Positions 7,790-16,270 of a DNA stretch of 64,000 nt are shown piece by piece. The notes below the pieces were generated by a model that was given only the letters and a program-made list of their open reading frames with translations, was not told the DNA's origin and did no database searches. Source of the DNA: G016234445 sp964438865. GTDB lineage: Bacteria; Chloroflexota; Dehalococcoidia; Tepidiformales; Tepidiformaceae. The stretch covers positions 62,001-126,000 of the forward strand of contig CAYTMI010000001.1 of assembly GCA_964438865.1 (NCBI GenBank). Reading direction: 5' to 3'. The position numbers were made by a program, and so were the translations under genes. Position 1 is the stretch's first letter. Every line of letters starts with the position of its first letter.

Positions 7790-8926
7790 CTACGACCGCG
7801 GGAGACCAAGACCCCGCGTCGCGACGATGTTTCGCTGCACCTCCGACGTCCCGCCGGCGATGGTCCGGGACACCGCCCCGAGGTACCCGCCCCTCGCCGT
7901 CGAGGCGAGCTTCGCCGTCTCCCTGCTGGCCCCGCCGTCCATCCCCAGCAGCTTCATCGCCGTGGACATCATCCGCTGCGACCACTCCGTCCCGAAGATC
8001 TTCGCGCTCGATGCCTCGGCGTTCGGGACGAGCCCGGCGCTTTGCATCCACGCGACCCGGTAGCACATCAACCGGCCGACCTCGAGTTCGATCGCGAGTT
8101 CCGCCAGTTCCGCCCGGACCGCGCGCCCCAGGCTGCCATTCGCCGCCCGCTCCCGGGCCGCGGCGAGGACGTCGTGGAAGATGTACTCAAGGTCGATGAG
8201 CCGTTCGATGCCGGAGCGTTCGAAGTCGAGGTGCTCGGCGAGGATGTACCAGCCGTGGTTCTCGTCGCCCACCCGCCGGTGGACCGGCACCCTCACTTCG
8301 TCGAAGAACACCTCGTTGAAGTGGTGCCCCCCGGTCATGTCGACCAGTGGCCGGATGGTGATGCCGGGGCTGTCGAGGTCCACCATCAGGCAGCTGATCC
8401 CGCGATGCTTCGGCGCCGCCGGGTCGGTCCGGACCACGAGCCAGACCGCGTCCGAGAGGTGGGCGTTCGACGTCCAGATCTTCTGCCCCGTGACCACGTA
8501 TTCGTCGCCATCGCGCACAGCCCGGGTGGCCGCGGCGGCGAGGTCGGAGCCGGCCCCCGGTTCGGACAGCCCGAGGGCGAAGCTGACGTCGGCGTTGACG
8601 ATCCGCGAGAGCCATTCCCGCTTCTGTGCTTCCGTGCCGTGGCGGATCAGCGACGGCCCCACCTGGCGTTCAGCCACGAAATGGTGCGCGCGGGGCGCAT
8701 TCGCGAGGATCATCTCCTCCGTGTAAATCATCTGCTCGAGGGCGCCGAGACCCTGTCCGCCATATTCCTTCGGCCATGCAAGGCCGATCCAGCCCCGGGC
8801 GGCGAGCTTCTTGCTGAACTCGCGGTCGACGCCGCCGGTGCCGCGATCCGCCCCCACTTCCCGGGCGAGGAAGGCCTTCAGGTCGGTGCGAAATTCCTGC
8901 TGTGCCGGCGTGAATTCGAAGCGCAT
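7790..8926 (-). CDS. Acyl-CoA dehydrogenase family protein
   Basis: A 378-residue FAD enzyme of the acyl-CoA dehydrogenase family, oxidising an acyl-CoA at the alpha-beta bond and passing electrons to an ETF. The family layout is intact: an N-terminal helical domain, a middle beta domain with FALGLSEPGAGSDLAA and VVTGQKIWTSNAHLSDA motifs, and a C-terminal helical domain ending with GGTSEVQRNIVATRGLGLPR. The length is usual for the family. The exact substrate is not readable. It is divergent from the serine hydrolase gene, with 138 bases between the two starts, and no other beta-oxidation gene adjoins it. Confidence 0.9.
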   Translation of the reverse strand: MRFEFTPAQQEFRTDLKAFLAREVGADRGTGGVDREFSKKLAARGWIGLAWPKEYGGQGLGALEQMIYTEEMILANAPRAHHFVAERQVGPSLIRHGTEAQKREWLSRIVNADVSFALGLSEPGAGSDLAAAATRAVRDGDEYVVTGQKIWTSNAHLSDAVWLVVRTDPAAPKHRGISCLMVDLDSPGITIRPLVDMTGGHHFNEVFFDEVRVPVHRRVGDENHGWYILAEHLDFERSGIERLIDLEYIFHDVLAAARERAANGSLGRAVRAELAELAIELEVGRLMCYRVAWMQSAGLVPNAEASSAKIFGTEWSQRMMSTAMKLLGMDGGASRETAKLASTARGGYLGAVSRTIAGGTSEVQRNIVATRGLGLPRS

Positions 8927-9064
8927 CTGGTGCCACTCCCATGGTCGGTCTCGTCGGCCTACAGCCTATGCCGCGCGCGGGCGGATTGCACCCGGGCGGC
9001 GTGCCGTTTGCGGGGCCAGCGCCAACCGCTGAGAATGCGCCCAACAAGGCACGGGAGCGAAACC

Positions 9065-10276
9065 ATGGACGTGGCCCCAGGATCGGCGGGATTCGACGCC
9101 GAGCGGCTCGAACGGATCACCGGACACCTCAACCGGAACTACATCGAACCGGGGAAGATCACCGGCTGCCAGGTACTGGTCGCGCGCCACGGGCACACCG
9201 CCTACTTCCGCTCGTTCGGCCTCATGGACCGCGAACGGGACGCCCCCATGCGCGACGACACCATCTTCCGCATCTATTCAATGTCCAAGCCGATCACCTC
9301 CGTCGCCTTGATGTCCCTCTACGAACAGGGCCACTTCCAACTGAACGACCCCGTCTCCCGCGTCATCCCCGAATGGCGCGAACAGCGCGTCTGGGTGTCC
9401 GGCGACGGCGAGTCGATGCAGACGGCGGCGCCCGACCGCCCGATGACCTTCCGCCACGTGCTCAGCCACACCGGGGGCCTGACCTACGGCGCCACCAGCC
9501 ACCCCGTCGACAGGGCGTATCGCCACGTTGGCGTCCGCCGCGACCAGGGCGAGACCCTCCGCACGTTCGTCGAAAAGCTGGCGAAGGTGCCCCTCCAGTA
9601 CCAGCCCGGCGACCGCTGGATGTATTCGTATTCGACCGATGTCTGCGGCTACCTGGTGGAAGCAATCTCCGGCAAGCCCTTTGACCAGTACCTCCAGGAG
9701 ACAATCTTCGACCCGCTCGGGATGAAGGACACCTCGTTCTCGATCGCCCCCGGGAAGGTGGACCGCTTCGCCGCCAACTACCAGCGCGAGCCCGACAAGT
9801 CGCTGCGGCTGATCGATGACCCCCAGCACAGCACCTACCTCGGCACCCCCGCCTTCCTCTCCGGCGGCGGCGGCCTCACCAGCACCACGGCCGACTACCT
9901 CCGGTTCTGCGAAATGCTCCGCCGCGGCGGCGAACTCGATGGCGCCCGCATCCTCGGCTCGCGCACGCTCGACCTGATGACGAAGAACCACCTCCTCGGC
10001 GGCAAGGACCTCTCGAGCATGGCCGTCGGCGCCTTCTCCGAAACCGCCTACGAAGGCGTCGGCTTCGGCCTCGGCTTCGCCATGACCCTGGACGAGGTCG
10101 ATGCCGGCTCCCTCGGCGCAGGCGACTACTACTGGGGCGGCGCCGCCTCCACCATCTTCTGGGTCGACCCGAAGGAGGACATGATCGCCATCTTCATGAC
10201 CCAGTTGATGCCCTCCGCCACCTTCAACTTCCGCGGCCAGCTCAAGAACATCATCTACTCGGCGATGGCGGATTGA
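9065..10276 (+). CDS. Serine hydrolase, beta-lactamase class C/esterase family
   Basis: A 403-residue serine hydrolase of the beta-lactamase/penicillin-binding-protein-like family. The SxxK nucleophile motif is Ser72-Met-Ser-Lys75 in IYSMSKPITS; the tyrosine motif is the YSYSTD stretch near residue 189. No signal peptide is seen, so it is probably cytoplasmic and more likely an esterase or peptidase than a true beta-lactamase. ATG 9065 follows a GGGAG sequence; upstream in-frame codons run through the opposite-strand dehydrogenase gene and are not credible. The next gene starts at its stop codon, suggesting an operon with the DinB-like protein. Confidence 0.85.
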   Translation: MDVAPGSAGFDAERLERITGHLNRNYIEPGKITGCQVLVARHGHTAYFRSFGLMDRERDAPMRDDTIFRIYSMSKPITSVALMSLYEQGHFQLNDPVSRVIPEWREQRVWVSGDGESMQTAAPDRPMTFRHVLSHTGGLTYGATSHPVDRAYRHVGVRRDQGETLRTFVEKLAKVPLQYQPGDRWMYSYSTDVCGYLVEAISGKPFDQYLQETIFDPLGMKDTSFSIAPGKVDRFAANYQREPDKSLRLIDDPQHSTYLGTPAFLSGGGGLTSTTADYLRFCEMLRRGGELDGARILGSRTLDLMTKNHLLGGKDLSSMAVGAFSETAYEGVGFGLGFAMTLDEVDAGSLGAGDYYWGGAASTIFWVDPKEDMIAIFMTQLMPSATFNFRGQLKNIIYSAMAD

Positions 10277-10281
10277 GCGGA

Positions 10282-11070
10282 GTGACCGCCACCCACCCGA
10301 TCGAGGACGACACCTTCCGTGGCATCCTCGCCTCCCTCGCCGAGGCTCCCGCCCGGGTCGAGGCGCTGGTCCGGGCCGTCCCTCGCGACCGCTGGGAAGA
10401 GGTCATCCACACCGGCGACGGCGCCTGGTCACGACGCCAGCTCCTCGCCCACATGGCCGCCAACGACCTCCGCCAGCTCGTCCGCATCCGGATCGGCGCC
10501 GGGATACCCGAACCCGGCGATGACCTCGCCCACGCCGCCGACCTCGAAGTCCACGATTGGAACCGGGCGCGTGTCGCCGAACGTGCCGGCAACGACACCG
10601 AGGAGCTGCTCGCCGAGATGCGGGCCAACCGCGCGACCCTCATCGCCCTCCTCCGCAGCCTCACCGCCGCCCAGCGCGCCCGGCCCATGCCCTTCCGCGG
10701 CGAACCGACGCCGCTCGCCGAGATGGTGCCCATCCTCATCGGCCACCTCGACCAGCACGCGCAGGAACTCGTCGCCGCCTTCGCCGAAGTAGCGCCCAGC
10801 GGGCATCGTCGCCGTCAGGTGGCGCGCAGCACGTCCGTCAGTTCCGCGGTCAGGCGTTCGACCAGGTCCGGGCGACCGTGGAACGCGGCGGGGGTACTCT
10901 GGAACATCTCGACCAGCCAGTCGCCGCCGTGCATTGCCGCGACCAGCGTCTGGATCGCGTTCAGCTCGGGGCGAAGGTCGACCCCGCCCGGCGGGACCAT
11001 CCCGGCGACGGCGCGGAGGAGCATCGCCCCGGGGCCGAGCGGTCGCACTTCAACCACCTTCGCCACGTAG
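10282..11070 (+). CDS. DinB-like protein with unusual C-terminal extension
   Basis: The first ~175 residues look like a DinB/YfiT-type four-helix protein: HTGDGAWSRRQLLAHMAANDLR, then a helix with HDWNRARV, then LIGHLDQHAQEL, giving the spaced histidines that bind a metal in this superfamily. These proteins are often thiol-dependent transferases or of unknown role. The start is either GTG 10282 or TTG 10273, the latter overlapping the upstream stop codon. The frame then runs on for about 87 residues of Ser/Arg-rich sequence exactly opposite the SnoaL-like gene, so the two genes overlap tail to tail by 256 bases. A lost stop codon or a small indel near 10,790 would explain this. Confidence 0.65.
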   Translation: MTATHPIEDDTFRGILASLAEAPARVEALVRAVPRDRWEEVIHTGDGAWSRRQLLAHMAANDLRQLVRIRIGAGIPEPGDDLAHAADLEVHDWNRARVAERAGNDTEELLAEMRANRATLIALLRSLTAAQRARPMPFRGEPTPLAEMVPILIGHLDQHAQELVAAFAEVAPSGHRRRQVARSTSVSSAVRRSTRSGRPWNAAGVLWNISTSQSPPCIAATSVWIAFSSGRRSTPPGGTIPATARRSIAPGPSGRTSTTFAT

Positions 11071-11291
11071 GCCGGGGTGGGGTGGTTCGCGAAGATCTCC
11101 GCGAGGTGGGACACGATTTCGGCCCTGCTGTCGACCTGGCTCCCATCGAACCCAACGATACTGCCGCCCTCGGCGAACAGCGCCCCATACGCCGCCGCAT
11201 CTCGCGCGTTCCAGTAGTCGATGACGCGGCGGTAAAGGGCTGCGGCTTCGCGGCCGTCGGCAAAGAGCTGCTCGGCCATCGGTTCAGTCAC
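10815..11291 (-). CDS. SnoaL/SgcJ-like NTF2-fold protein
   Basis: A 158-residue protein with the NTF2-like fold, closest to the SgcJ/EcaC group: an N-terminal helix (RRVIDYWNARDAAAYGALFAEGGSIVGFDG), a second helix (EIVSHLAEIFANHPT) and a beta-sheet core. Members bind small hydrophobic molecules; no catalytic function can be assigned. GTG 11291 is preferred over ATG 11279 because a GAGAGGGG ribosome site lies just before it. It begins 11 bases after the stop of the MFS gene, so the two are probably one transcript. Its 3' end overlaps the DinB-like gene on the other strand. Confidence 0.75.
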   Translation of the reverse strand: MTEPMAEQLFADGREAAALYRRVIDYWNARDAAAYGALFAEGGSIVGFDGSQVDSRAEIVSHLAEIFANHPTPAYVAKVVEVRPLGPGAMLLRAVAGMVPPGGVDLRPELNAIQTLVAAMHGGDWLVEMFQSTPAAFHGRPDLVERLTAELTDVLRAT

Positions 11292-11302
11292 GGTGGCCCC
11301 TC

Positions 11303-12541
11303 TCAGGCGGCGGCGGCGTCCGCGCGCCGCATCGATCGCGACGCCATCCAGCCGATCGCCACGATGGCCATGCAGCCCAGCGCCAGGACGATCATCGTGC
11401 CCCGTTCGCCAACCGCGTCGGCGACTGCCCCCGCGGGGAAGCCGACCGCCATCTGCAGTCCGAAGGCCGTCATCGTCAGCGACATCACCCGGCCGAAGAA
11501 CGCCGGGTCGGTCCTCTGCATCAGGTTCACCTGGTTGCACATCTGGAATCCGCTCGAAGACGCACCGACCAGCGCCGCCCCAACCAGCGCAAGCTGGAAG
11601 TTCGGGGCCAGCGCCATGAGGATGACGCTCACGCCGGTCGCCGCCCCGCAGACGAACATGAGGTCCGAGGCACGGGCGCCGACGCCGTTCCTGGTCAGGA
11701 TTACCGTGAGGATGATCCCGCCGACAGCCGAGGCGCCATACATGATGCCGACCCGGTTCGTTGGCTGCCCCAGCTCATTTTCGAGGAAGCCGGGCATGAG
11801 CATCTGGTAGGAAAACGCGGTCATGACGACGCCGGCGAACATCAGCATCATCAGGCGCACTTCGCGGGCGTCCCACGTGTAGCGCAGCCCGATCTTCAGG
11901 TCGCCAAAGACAGACACCTTGTTTTCGCCGCCTCGCGCCTGCGTCGGCTCCATCAGGAAGAGCAACCCCAGGGCCATGATGAACAGGCTCGACATCGCGA
12001 GGTACGTCCCGCCGATGCCCATCGCCGCCCAGGCGATCATCCCGCCGGCGGCCAGCGGCCCGACGATGCGTGTGGCGTTCATCATCAGTTGCTGCAGCGC
12101 CACCCCGTTCGCCAGCGCCGGCCCCTGGAGCAGGTCACCCACCCACGCCTGCCTCGCCGGCATCAGCATCGCGAAGGTGACGCCCATAAGGGTGGTCATC
12201 CCAAACAGGATCCAGATGTTCAGGACGTCGAAGACAAACAGCAGCCCGATCGTGAAGAAGATCGTCCCCACGCAAGCCTGCCCGAACATGAGCAGCATGC
12301 GCTTCGAGTGGCGGTCACTCAGCGCACCGCCGATGGGACCGAGCAGAAGCATGGGGATTCCCCAGCCCATGGAAACGAGCCCCACGGAGCTGTTCCGGCC
12401 GGTCAGGTCGAACGACAGGACACCCTGGACCACCTGCATCATCCCGAACCCGAGCATGGTGGTGACGTTGCCGAGGAAGAGCAGGCGGAACTGCGGGTTG
12501 GCCAGGGCCGAAGCGGCGCGATCCTGCGCCAGCTTTTCCAC
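11303..12541 (-). CDS. MFS transporter
   Basis: A 412-residue major facilitator with twelve hydrophobic segments. Motif A appears as GGALSDRHSKRMLL between helices 2 and 3. The overall pattern, with a methionine-rich first helix and a central loop bearing EPTQARGGENKVSVFGDLKIGLRYTW, matches the MFS_3/enterobactin-exporter-like group. The substrate is unknown. The start at ATG 12541 matches family length. It is followed after 11 bases by the SnoaL-like gene. The TetR gene is 160 bases upstream on the same strand, so control by that regulator is possible but not shown. Confidence 0.9.
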   Translation of the reverse strand: MEKLAQDRAASALANPQFRLLFLGNVTTMLGFGMMQVVQGVLSFDLTGRNSSVGLVSMGWGIPMLLLGPIGGALSDRHSKRMLLMFGQACVGTIFFTIGLLFVFDVLNIWILFGMTTLMGVTFAMLMPARQAWVGDLLQGPALANGVALQQLMMNATRIVGPLAAGGMIAWAAMGIGGTYLAMSSLFIMALGLLFLMEPTQARGGENKVSVFGDLKIGLRYTWDAREVRLMMLMFAGVVMTAFSYQMLMPGFLENELGQPTNRVGIMYGASAVGGIILTVILTRNGVGARASDLMFVCGAATGVSVILMALAPNFQLALVGAALVGASSSGFQMCNQVNLMQRTDPAFFGRVMSLTMTAFGLQMAVGFPAGAVADAVGERGTMIVLALGCMAIVAIGWMASRSMRRADAAAA

Positions 12542-12701
12542 AGGCGCGGCCCCCGCTCGGCCGGCAGCGGTTCGAGGGTAACGGATGGCGGCCCCTCCGG
12601 CGCAAAAGGTTCGGCCGGGGCTTACGTTTCGCCTTAGCCGTACGATTTCATCCTACACGACCGTCGCCCCGGCAGCGTTACCGTGTGCTCCAGTTGACCC
12701 G

Positions 12702-13370
12702 TCACCTGCCTGGTCTTCCGGCCCGGCCCGGGCCGGGCTGGGTGGTGGGAGCGTCGGGCAGGTGTCCGTTGCGGATCTCCTGCACGAGCGTCCTGATTGC
12801 CCAGCTCACGAGGGAACCGGAATCTGCCCCGGCGATCCCGAACTCTTCCCGCATTCGCAGCCACGTCTGCACCGAAACCAGGGTCCGCACGAGCGCGGCG
12901 ACGCGACGTCGATCTCGCGCGTCGAGTTCGGGAAGCGAGCGAGCGACCGCCTCTACGAGCTCCTCGGAGCGCCGGCGGCTCCCCTGGGAAAACCGTCGAG
13001 GGTCGGCGTTCAGCACCGCCTCCGCGGTGGCCTCAACCGCGTGATCGTCCGTGGCCTGAAAGGCAGCCTCAGCCCAGGCGACCCACTCTTCGATAGACGC
13101 TGGCATGTTCGAACCGTGACGAGCGGCGACCTTCTGCTCGACCCGATCGGCGAGCCCGTCGACGAGGGCCGTACGGTCTGGAAAGTGCCGGTACACGGTG
13201 GGTTGGGACACGCCGGCCCGTTCGGCGATCTGTTTCGTCAAGACTTCATCGACCCGGTGGTCGGCAAGGAGCTCGGTCAGCGCGTCAAGGATCAGGTCGC
13301 GGGTTCGGTTCGCCTGGCTCTCGCGAAGGGGCGAAGAGTACTTGCGTCCGGTCTGATCGTCGCTGGACAA
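12702..13370 (-). CDS. TetR/AcrR family transcriptional regulator
   Basis: A 222-residue TetR-type repressor. The helix-turn-helix is plain at about residues 24-68: RDLILDALTELLADH, then TKQIAERAGVSQPTVYRHFPDRTALVDGL. The rest is a helical ligand-binding domain ending in a Pro/Gly/Arg-rich tail. It is divergent from the PEP-utilising protein gene, and a near-perfect palindrome lies between the two starts (13421-13447) over a consensus promoter, so it very probably represses that gene and perhaps itself. The inducer is unknown. Confidence 0.92.
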   Translation of the reverse strand: MSSDDQTGRKYSSPLRESQANRTRDLILDALTELLADHRVDEVLTKQIAERAGVSQPTVYRHFPDRTALVDGLADRVEQKVAARHGSNMPASIEEWVAWAEAAFQATDDHAVEATAEAVLNADPRRFSQGSRRRSEELVEAVARSLPELDARDRRRVAALVRTLVSVQTWLRMREEFGIAGADSGSLVSWAIRTLVQEIRNGHLPDAPTTQPGPGRAGRPGR

Positions 13371-13420
13371 GGGGCGGCCTCCGGTCTCCGGCGCCAGTGT
13401 ACAGCCTCGAAGATAAATAG

Positions 13421-13461
13421 AGAAGACGCTATTGACAATAGTCTTCTCTCGCCAATATTAT
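13421..13461 (+). promoter_or_regulatory. TetR operator overlapping a consensus promoter
   Basis: A palindrome at 13421-13447 has outer arms AGAAGAC/GTCTTCT and inner arms TATTG/CAATA around a central A, with two extra bases (GC) in the left half. The -35 box TTGACA (13432-13437) lies in its centre, and TATTAT (13456-13461) is the -10, with an 18-base spacer. Binding here would block transcription of the gene at 13505. Confidence 0.8.
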
Positions 13462-13504
13462 TCCCGTGCTCGCCAGGCAAGCGCCGGCGAGAGGAGGAAC
13501 CGCA

Positions 13505-15124
13505 ATGACCACACCAACCGCATCAGCCAATACGTGGAAGGCTCCAGGGCCCGGTCTCTGGGAGCGGGACGCTGCCCACCAGGAGCGACCCTTCAGCACC
13601 CTGTGGCTGGAGGCTGCGCTCCCCGCCGCCCGCCGGGGCTCCGGCGAGGCTTTCGAGCGTTTCGGCCTGCCTTTCAGGAGTTTCGAGGCCGTCGATGTGA
13701 ACGGCTGGTTTTTCGTCACCTTCTCGCCGGTGGCGGAAGAGGAATTCCCGGGGCGGATGGCCGCGGCGGAAAGCGCGCTCGACAGCCGCCCCTGGCGCGC
13801 AATCGCGGACGAGTGGACGGGCTCGGTACGCGGCCAACTCCTTCAGCGCAACCGTGAACTGCAGACGGCCGAACCGGGCGAGCTCGACGACAGCGGGCTT
13901 GCCGCACACCTCGCCTCGGCGCTGGAGCTGTTCCACGATGGAGGCACGCGCCACTTCCTGCAGGCCGTTGCGCACTGGGTGGGTGTTGGCCTGCTCGCCA
14001 ATGAGGCCGCGACGCTAACAGGCTGGCCACCCGAGCGAGTCATCCAGGCGCTCGCAGGCGGATCCCCCACCTCGCTCGCGCCGCTGGGTGGCCTGCGCCG
14101 GATCGCTGAGGCCATCGCTTTGGACCCGCGGGCGTCCGCGATTCTCGCCGGGGACGACGAGCCGCGCGCTGCGCTGGGCCACCTGCGTGCCTGTTCTCCA
14201 ATGATTGCGGAGGCGCTGGACGACTATCTCGACGAGCACGGTTGGCAGGTTTTCACCGGGTTCGATTTCACGCATGAGGCCCTGTTCGAGTTGCCGGGGC
14301 TCTTTCTCGCCACCATCAGGAGCGTTTCGGGACCCGGTGTGCGTAACGGTGACGAGCTGGCCAAACTGCGAGCGGCCGTTGCTCCCGCCGATCGTGCGCG
14401 TTTCGAAGTGATGCTGGATGACGCCCTTGCCGTCTACGGCCTCCGCGACGACGACTCGGGCATCAGCATCCAGCGGCCGCTCGGTCTTGTGCGGCGCGCC
14501 GTGCTCGAGGCCGGCCGCAGGCTCGCCGCGCGCGGTGCGGTCGACGATCGCGATGATGCCTTCGACGCCACCGCGGCCGAACTCGTCGCGCTCCTCAGCG
14601 GAGAGGAGCACTGCCCCACCGCCGATGAACTCTCTCGCCGCGCGGCCCGGCGACGGCCGCCGTTCGCGGTCCCGCCGCGCCGCCTTGGCGATGACGAACC
14701 GCCGCCAGAAGAGGAGTTGCCGCCGGCCATGGCGATGATCGTGGGCGCACTCTTCACCTCCCTGGCGCTCGAGGATACGGGTGAGACCGAGCAGGACGTG
14801 GCTGGACTCCTTCGAGGCGCCCCCGCGAGCCCCGGAGTCTACGAGGGGCGGGCGCGGCTGATCCGCGGCCCGCAGGATTTCGAGCGGCTGGAGCAGGGCG
14901 ATGTCCTCGTTGTTGGTATCACCACGCCGGCCTACAACGTCGTCTTGCCGCTGCTCGGCGCCGTCGTCACCGACCGTGGCGGCGTGCTCTCCCACCCCGC
15001 CATCGTCGCCCGCGAGTTCGGCATCCCGGCCGTCGTCGGCACCGGGAGCGCGACCGCGACGATCCCCGATGGCACGAGGGTTCGCGTCGACGGCACGCTG
15101 GGCACGGTTTCGTTGCTCGGCTGA
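13505..15124 (+). CDS. PEP-utilising enzyme (phosphohistidine domain), no ATP-grasp domain
   Basis: A 539-residue protein whose last ~90 residues form the swivelling phosphohistidine domain of PEP synthase, pyruvate phosphate dikinase and rifampin phosphotransferase. The catalytic motif is VVTDRGGVLSHPAIVAREFGIPAVVG with its histidine near residue 498. The first ~430 residues are helical and acidic and resemble the linker region of rifampin phosphotransferase-type proteins; the ATP-binding N-terminal domain is absent. On its own it could accept or relay phosphate but needs a partner for nucleotide activation. ATG 13505 follows a GAGGAGG site. The upstream operator puts it under TetR control; the next gene lies 57 bases downstream. 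Confidence 0.8.
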   Translation: MTTPTASANTWKAPGPGLWERDAAHQERPFSTLWLEAALPAARRGSGEAFERFGLPFRSFEAVDVNGWFFVTFSPVAEEEFPGRMAAAESALDSRPWRAIADEWTGSVRGQLLQRNRELQTAEPGELDDSGLAAHLASALELFHDGGTRHFLQAVAHWVGVGLLANEAATLTGWPPERVIQALAGGSPTSLAPLGGLRRIAEAIALDPRASAILAGDDEPRAALGHLRACSPMIAEALDDYLDEHGWQVFTGFDFTHEALFELPGLFLATIRSVSGPGVRNGDELAKLRAAVAPADRARFEVMLDDALAVYGLRDDDSGISIQRPLGLVRRAVLEAGRRLAARGAVDDRDDAFDATAAELVALLSGEEHCPTADELSRRAARRRPPFAVPPRRLGDDEPPPEEELPPAMAMIVGALFTSLALEDTGETEQDVAGLLRGAPASPGVYEGRARLIRGPQDFERLEQGDVLVVGITTPAYNVVLPLLGAVVTDRGGVLSHPAIVAREFGIPAVVGTGSATATIPDGTRVRVDGTLGTVSLLG

Positions 15125-15181
15125 AGGCCCGGGCGTCTGCCCCCCCAACCAGCTTCACCACCACACACAAGGAGCCGAACA

Positions 15182-15892
15182 ATGACCAGCGCCACCACCA
15201 CACGAGCGCACGCGGCCGATCCGGGAGTCCCAGCGAGGGCCCGCCGCCTCCCGTTCCAGAAGATAGCGGGAATCGCGGGCCTGCTGGCTATCGCCGTCGG
15301 CATGACGCAGATGGTGTTCGTCGGCGACACACCTGGGCTCGGCGCGTCCGCCACCGAAGTCGCCGGCTACTTCGCGGCCAACGGCACCGCCCACAGGATC
15401 GGCGTCGTCCTGCCAGCCCTCTTGGGGATCCCAATTGCCCTGTACATGGTCGGCGTCCACCGCACCCTCGCGGCGGCGGACCGCACCCTCCAAACGTCCT
15501 GGTCTACCCTCTTCCTTTACGGCGCTCTCATGATGTCGGCCACCGCTGGTGCCGCCGAGGGCGCGTTCGCCGTCCTCGCGCTCCGCGAAGGCGCCGGCCT
15601 CGCCCCCGAGACGCTGCGCGCGCTCAACGACGGCAGTCAGATCGCCAGCGCCACCCTCGGGGTCTGGATAGCTGTCGCGGTCGGCAGCGTCGCCGCGGCC
15701 ACGTTCCAACACCACCTCCGGCCGGCCTGGTACGGATGGCTGTGCATCCTCGCGGCTGCTCTCGGCGTGCTTTCGGTGGTCGACACCGTGAGCACTTCGA
15801 GTGGCGGCATCTTCGCGGACCTCGGGTTCTTCGGTGGCGTCATCGTCTGGGTGACTGCTAGCAGCATCCTCATGCTGCGCGACAAGGAATGA
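15182..15892 (+). CDS. DUF4386-like membrane protein
   Basis: A 236-residue integral membrane protein with six hydrophobic segments after a short polar N-terminus: about residues 27-47, 65-90, 105-125, 150-172, 180-200 and 208-228. The plan resembles the DUF4386 family (IAGIAGLLAIAVGMTQMVF start, then AGYFAANGTAHRIGVVL). Function unknown. An AAGGAG site precedes ATG 15182. It follows the PEP-utilising gene in the same direction with no promoter seen between them, so it is probably co-regulated by the TetR protein; the pair may act together on a membrane-active compound, which is inference. Confidence 0.75.
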   Translation: MTSATTTRAHAADPGVPARARRLPFQKIAGIAGLLAIAVGMTQMVFVGDTPGLGASATEVAGYFAANGTAHRIGVVLPALLGIPIALYMVGVHRTLAAADRTLQTSWSTLFLYGALMMSATAGAAEGAFAVLALREGAGLAPETLRALNDGSQIASATLGVWIAVAVGSVAAATFQHHLRPAWYGWLCILAAALGVLSVVDTVSTSSGGIFADLGFFGGVIVWVTASSILMLRDKE

Positions 15893-16270
15893 CGGCTGCA
15901 GCAGGGCTGGTCCGTTTGTAGTGCGGGTCCCTGGCTGCGGCGTGAGATCGTGTGGACGGCCGCTGGGGAGTCGTGCGCACCGACCCAGCAATCCGGAACC
16001 CGCGGGGCCGACTGACGTTTGCGATCGCCACGCCGGCGACCAACGCCGACCGGACATTGGGGCCGGTCGCATGACCCCGCCGGGGTCGGGGCTGGAGGTG
16101 GTGGTAGGCCACTCTCACATTGCTTCGAACACTCTGCGAAGGTTCGGTTTCGAACCCGGCGCGGCTGCTTCTCCGATGAAGAAGCGCCCGGAGATCCTCC
16201 TTGCGCGGTTCCGAAGGGCCCCCGGACGCAAAGCCAGGGTGCGTCCGAACGGCTCCCCGCCACCGCGATC
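15893..16270. other. Intergenic, no gene seen
   Basis: Tail-to-tail gap between the membrane-protein gene and the cyclase gene. Short open frames here are arginine/proline-rich and lack start signals. It marks the change from high-GC sequence to the lower-GC segment. I see no repeat, tRNA or terminator. Confidence 0.5.

Noticed and set aside
9065..10276. Antibiotic-resistance beta-lactamase
   Set aside because: No signal peptide, and the SxxK/tyrosine motifs are shared with many esterases and peptidases, so resistance is not supported.
15893..16270. Left attachment site for the low-GC segment
   Set aside because: No copy of the tRNA-Glu 3' end was found there, and no integrase is present.
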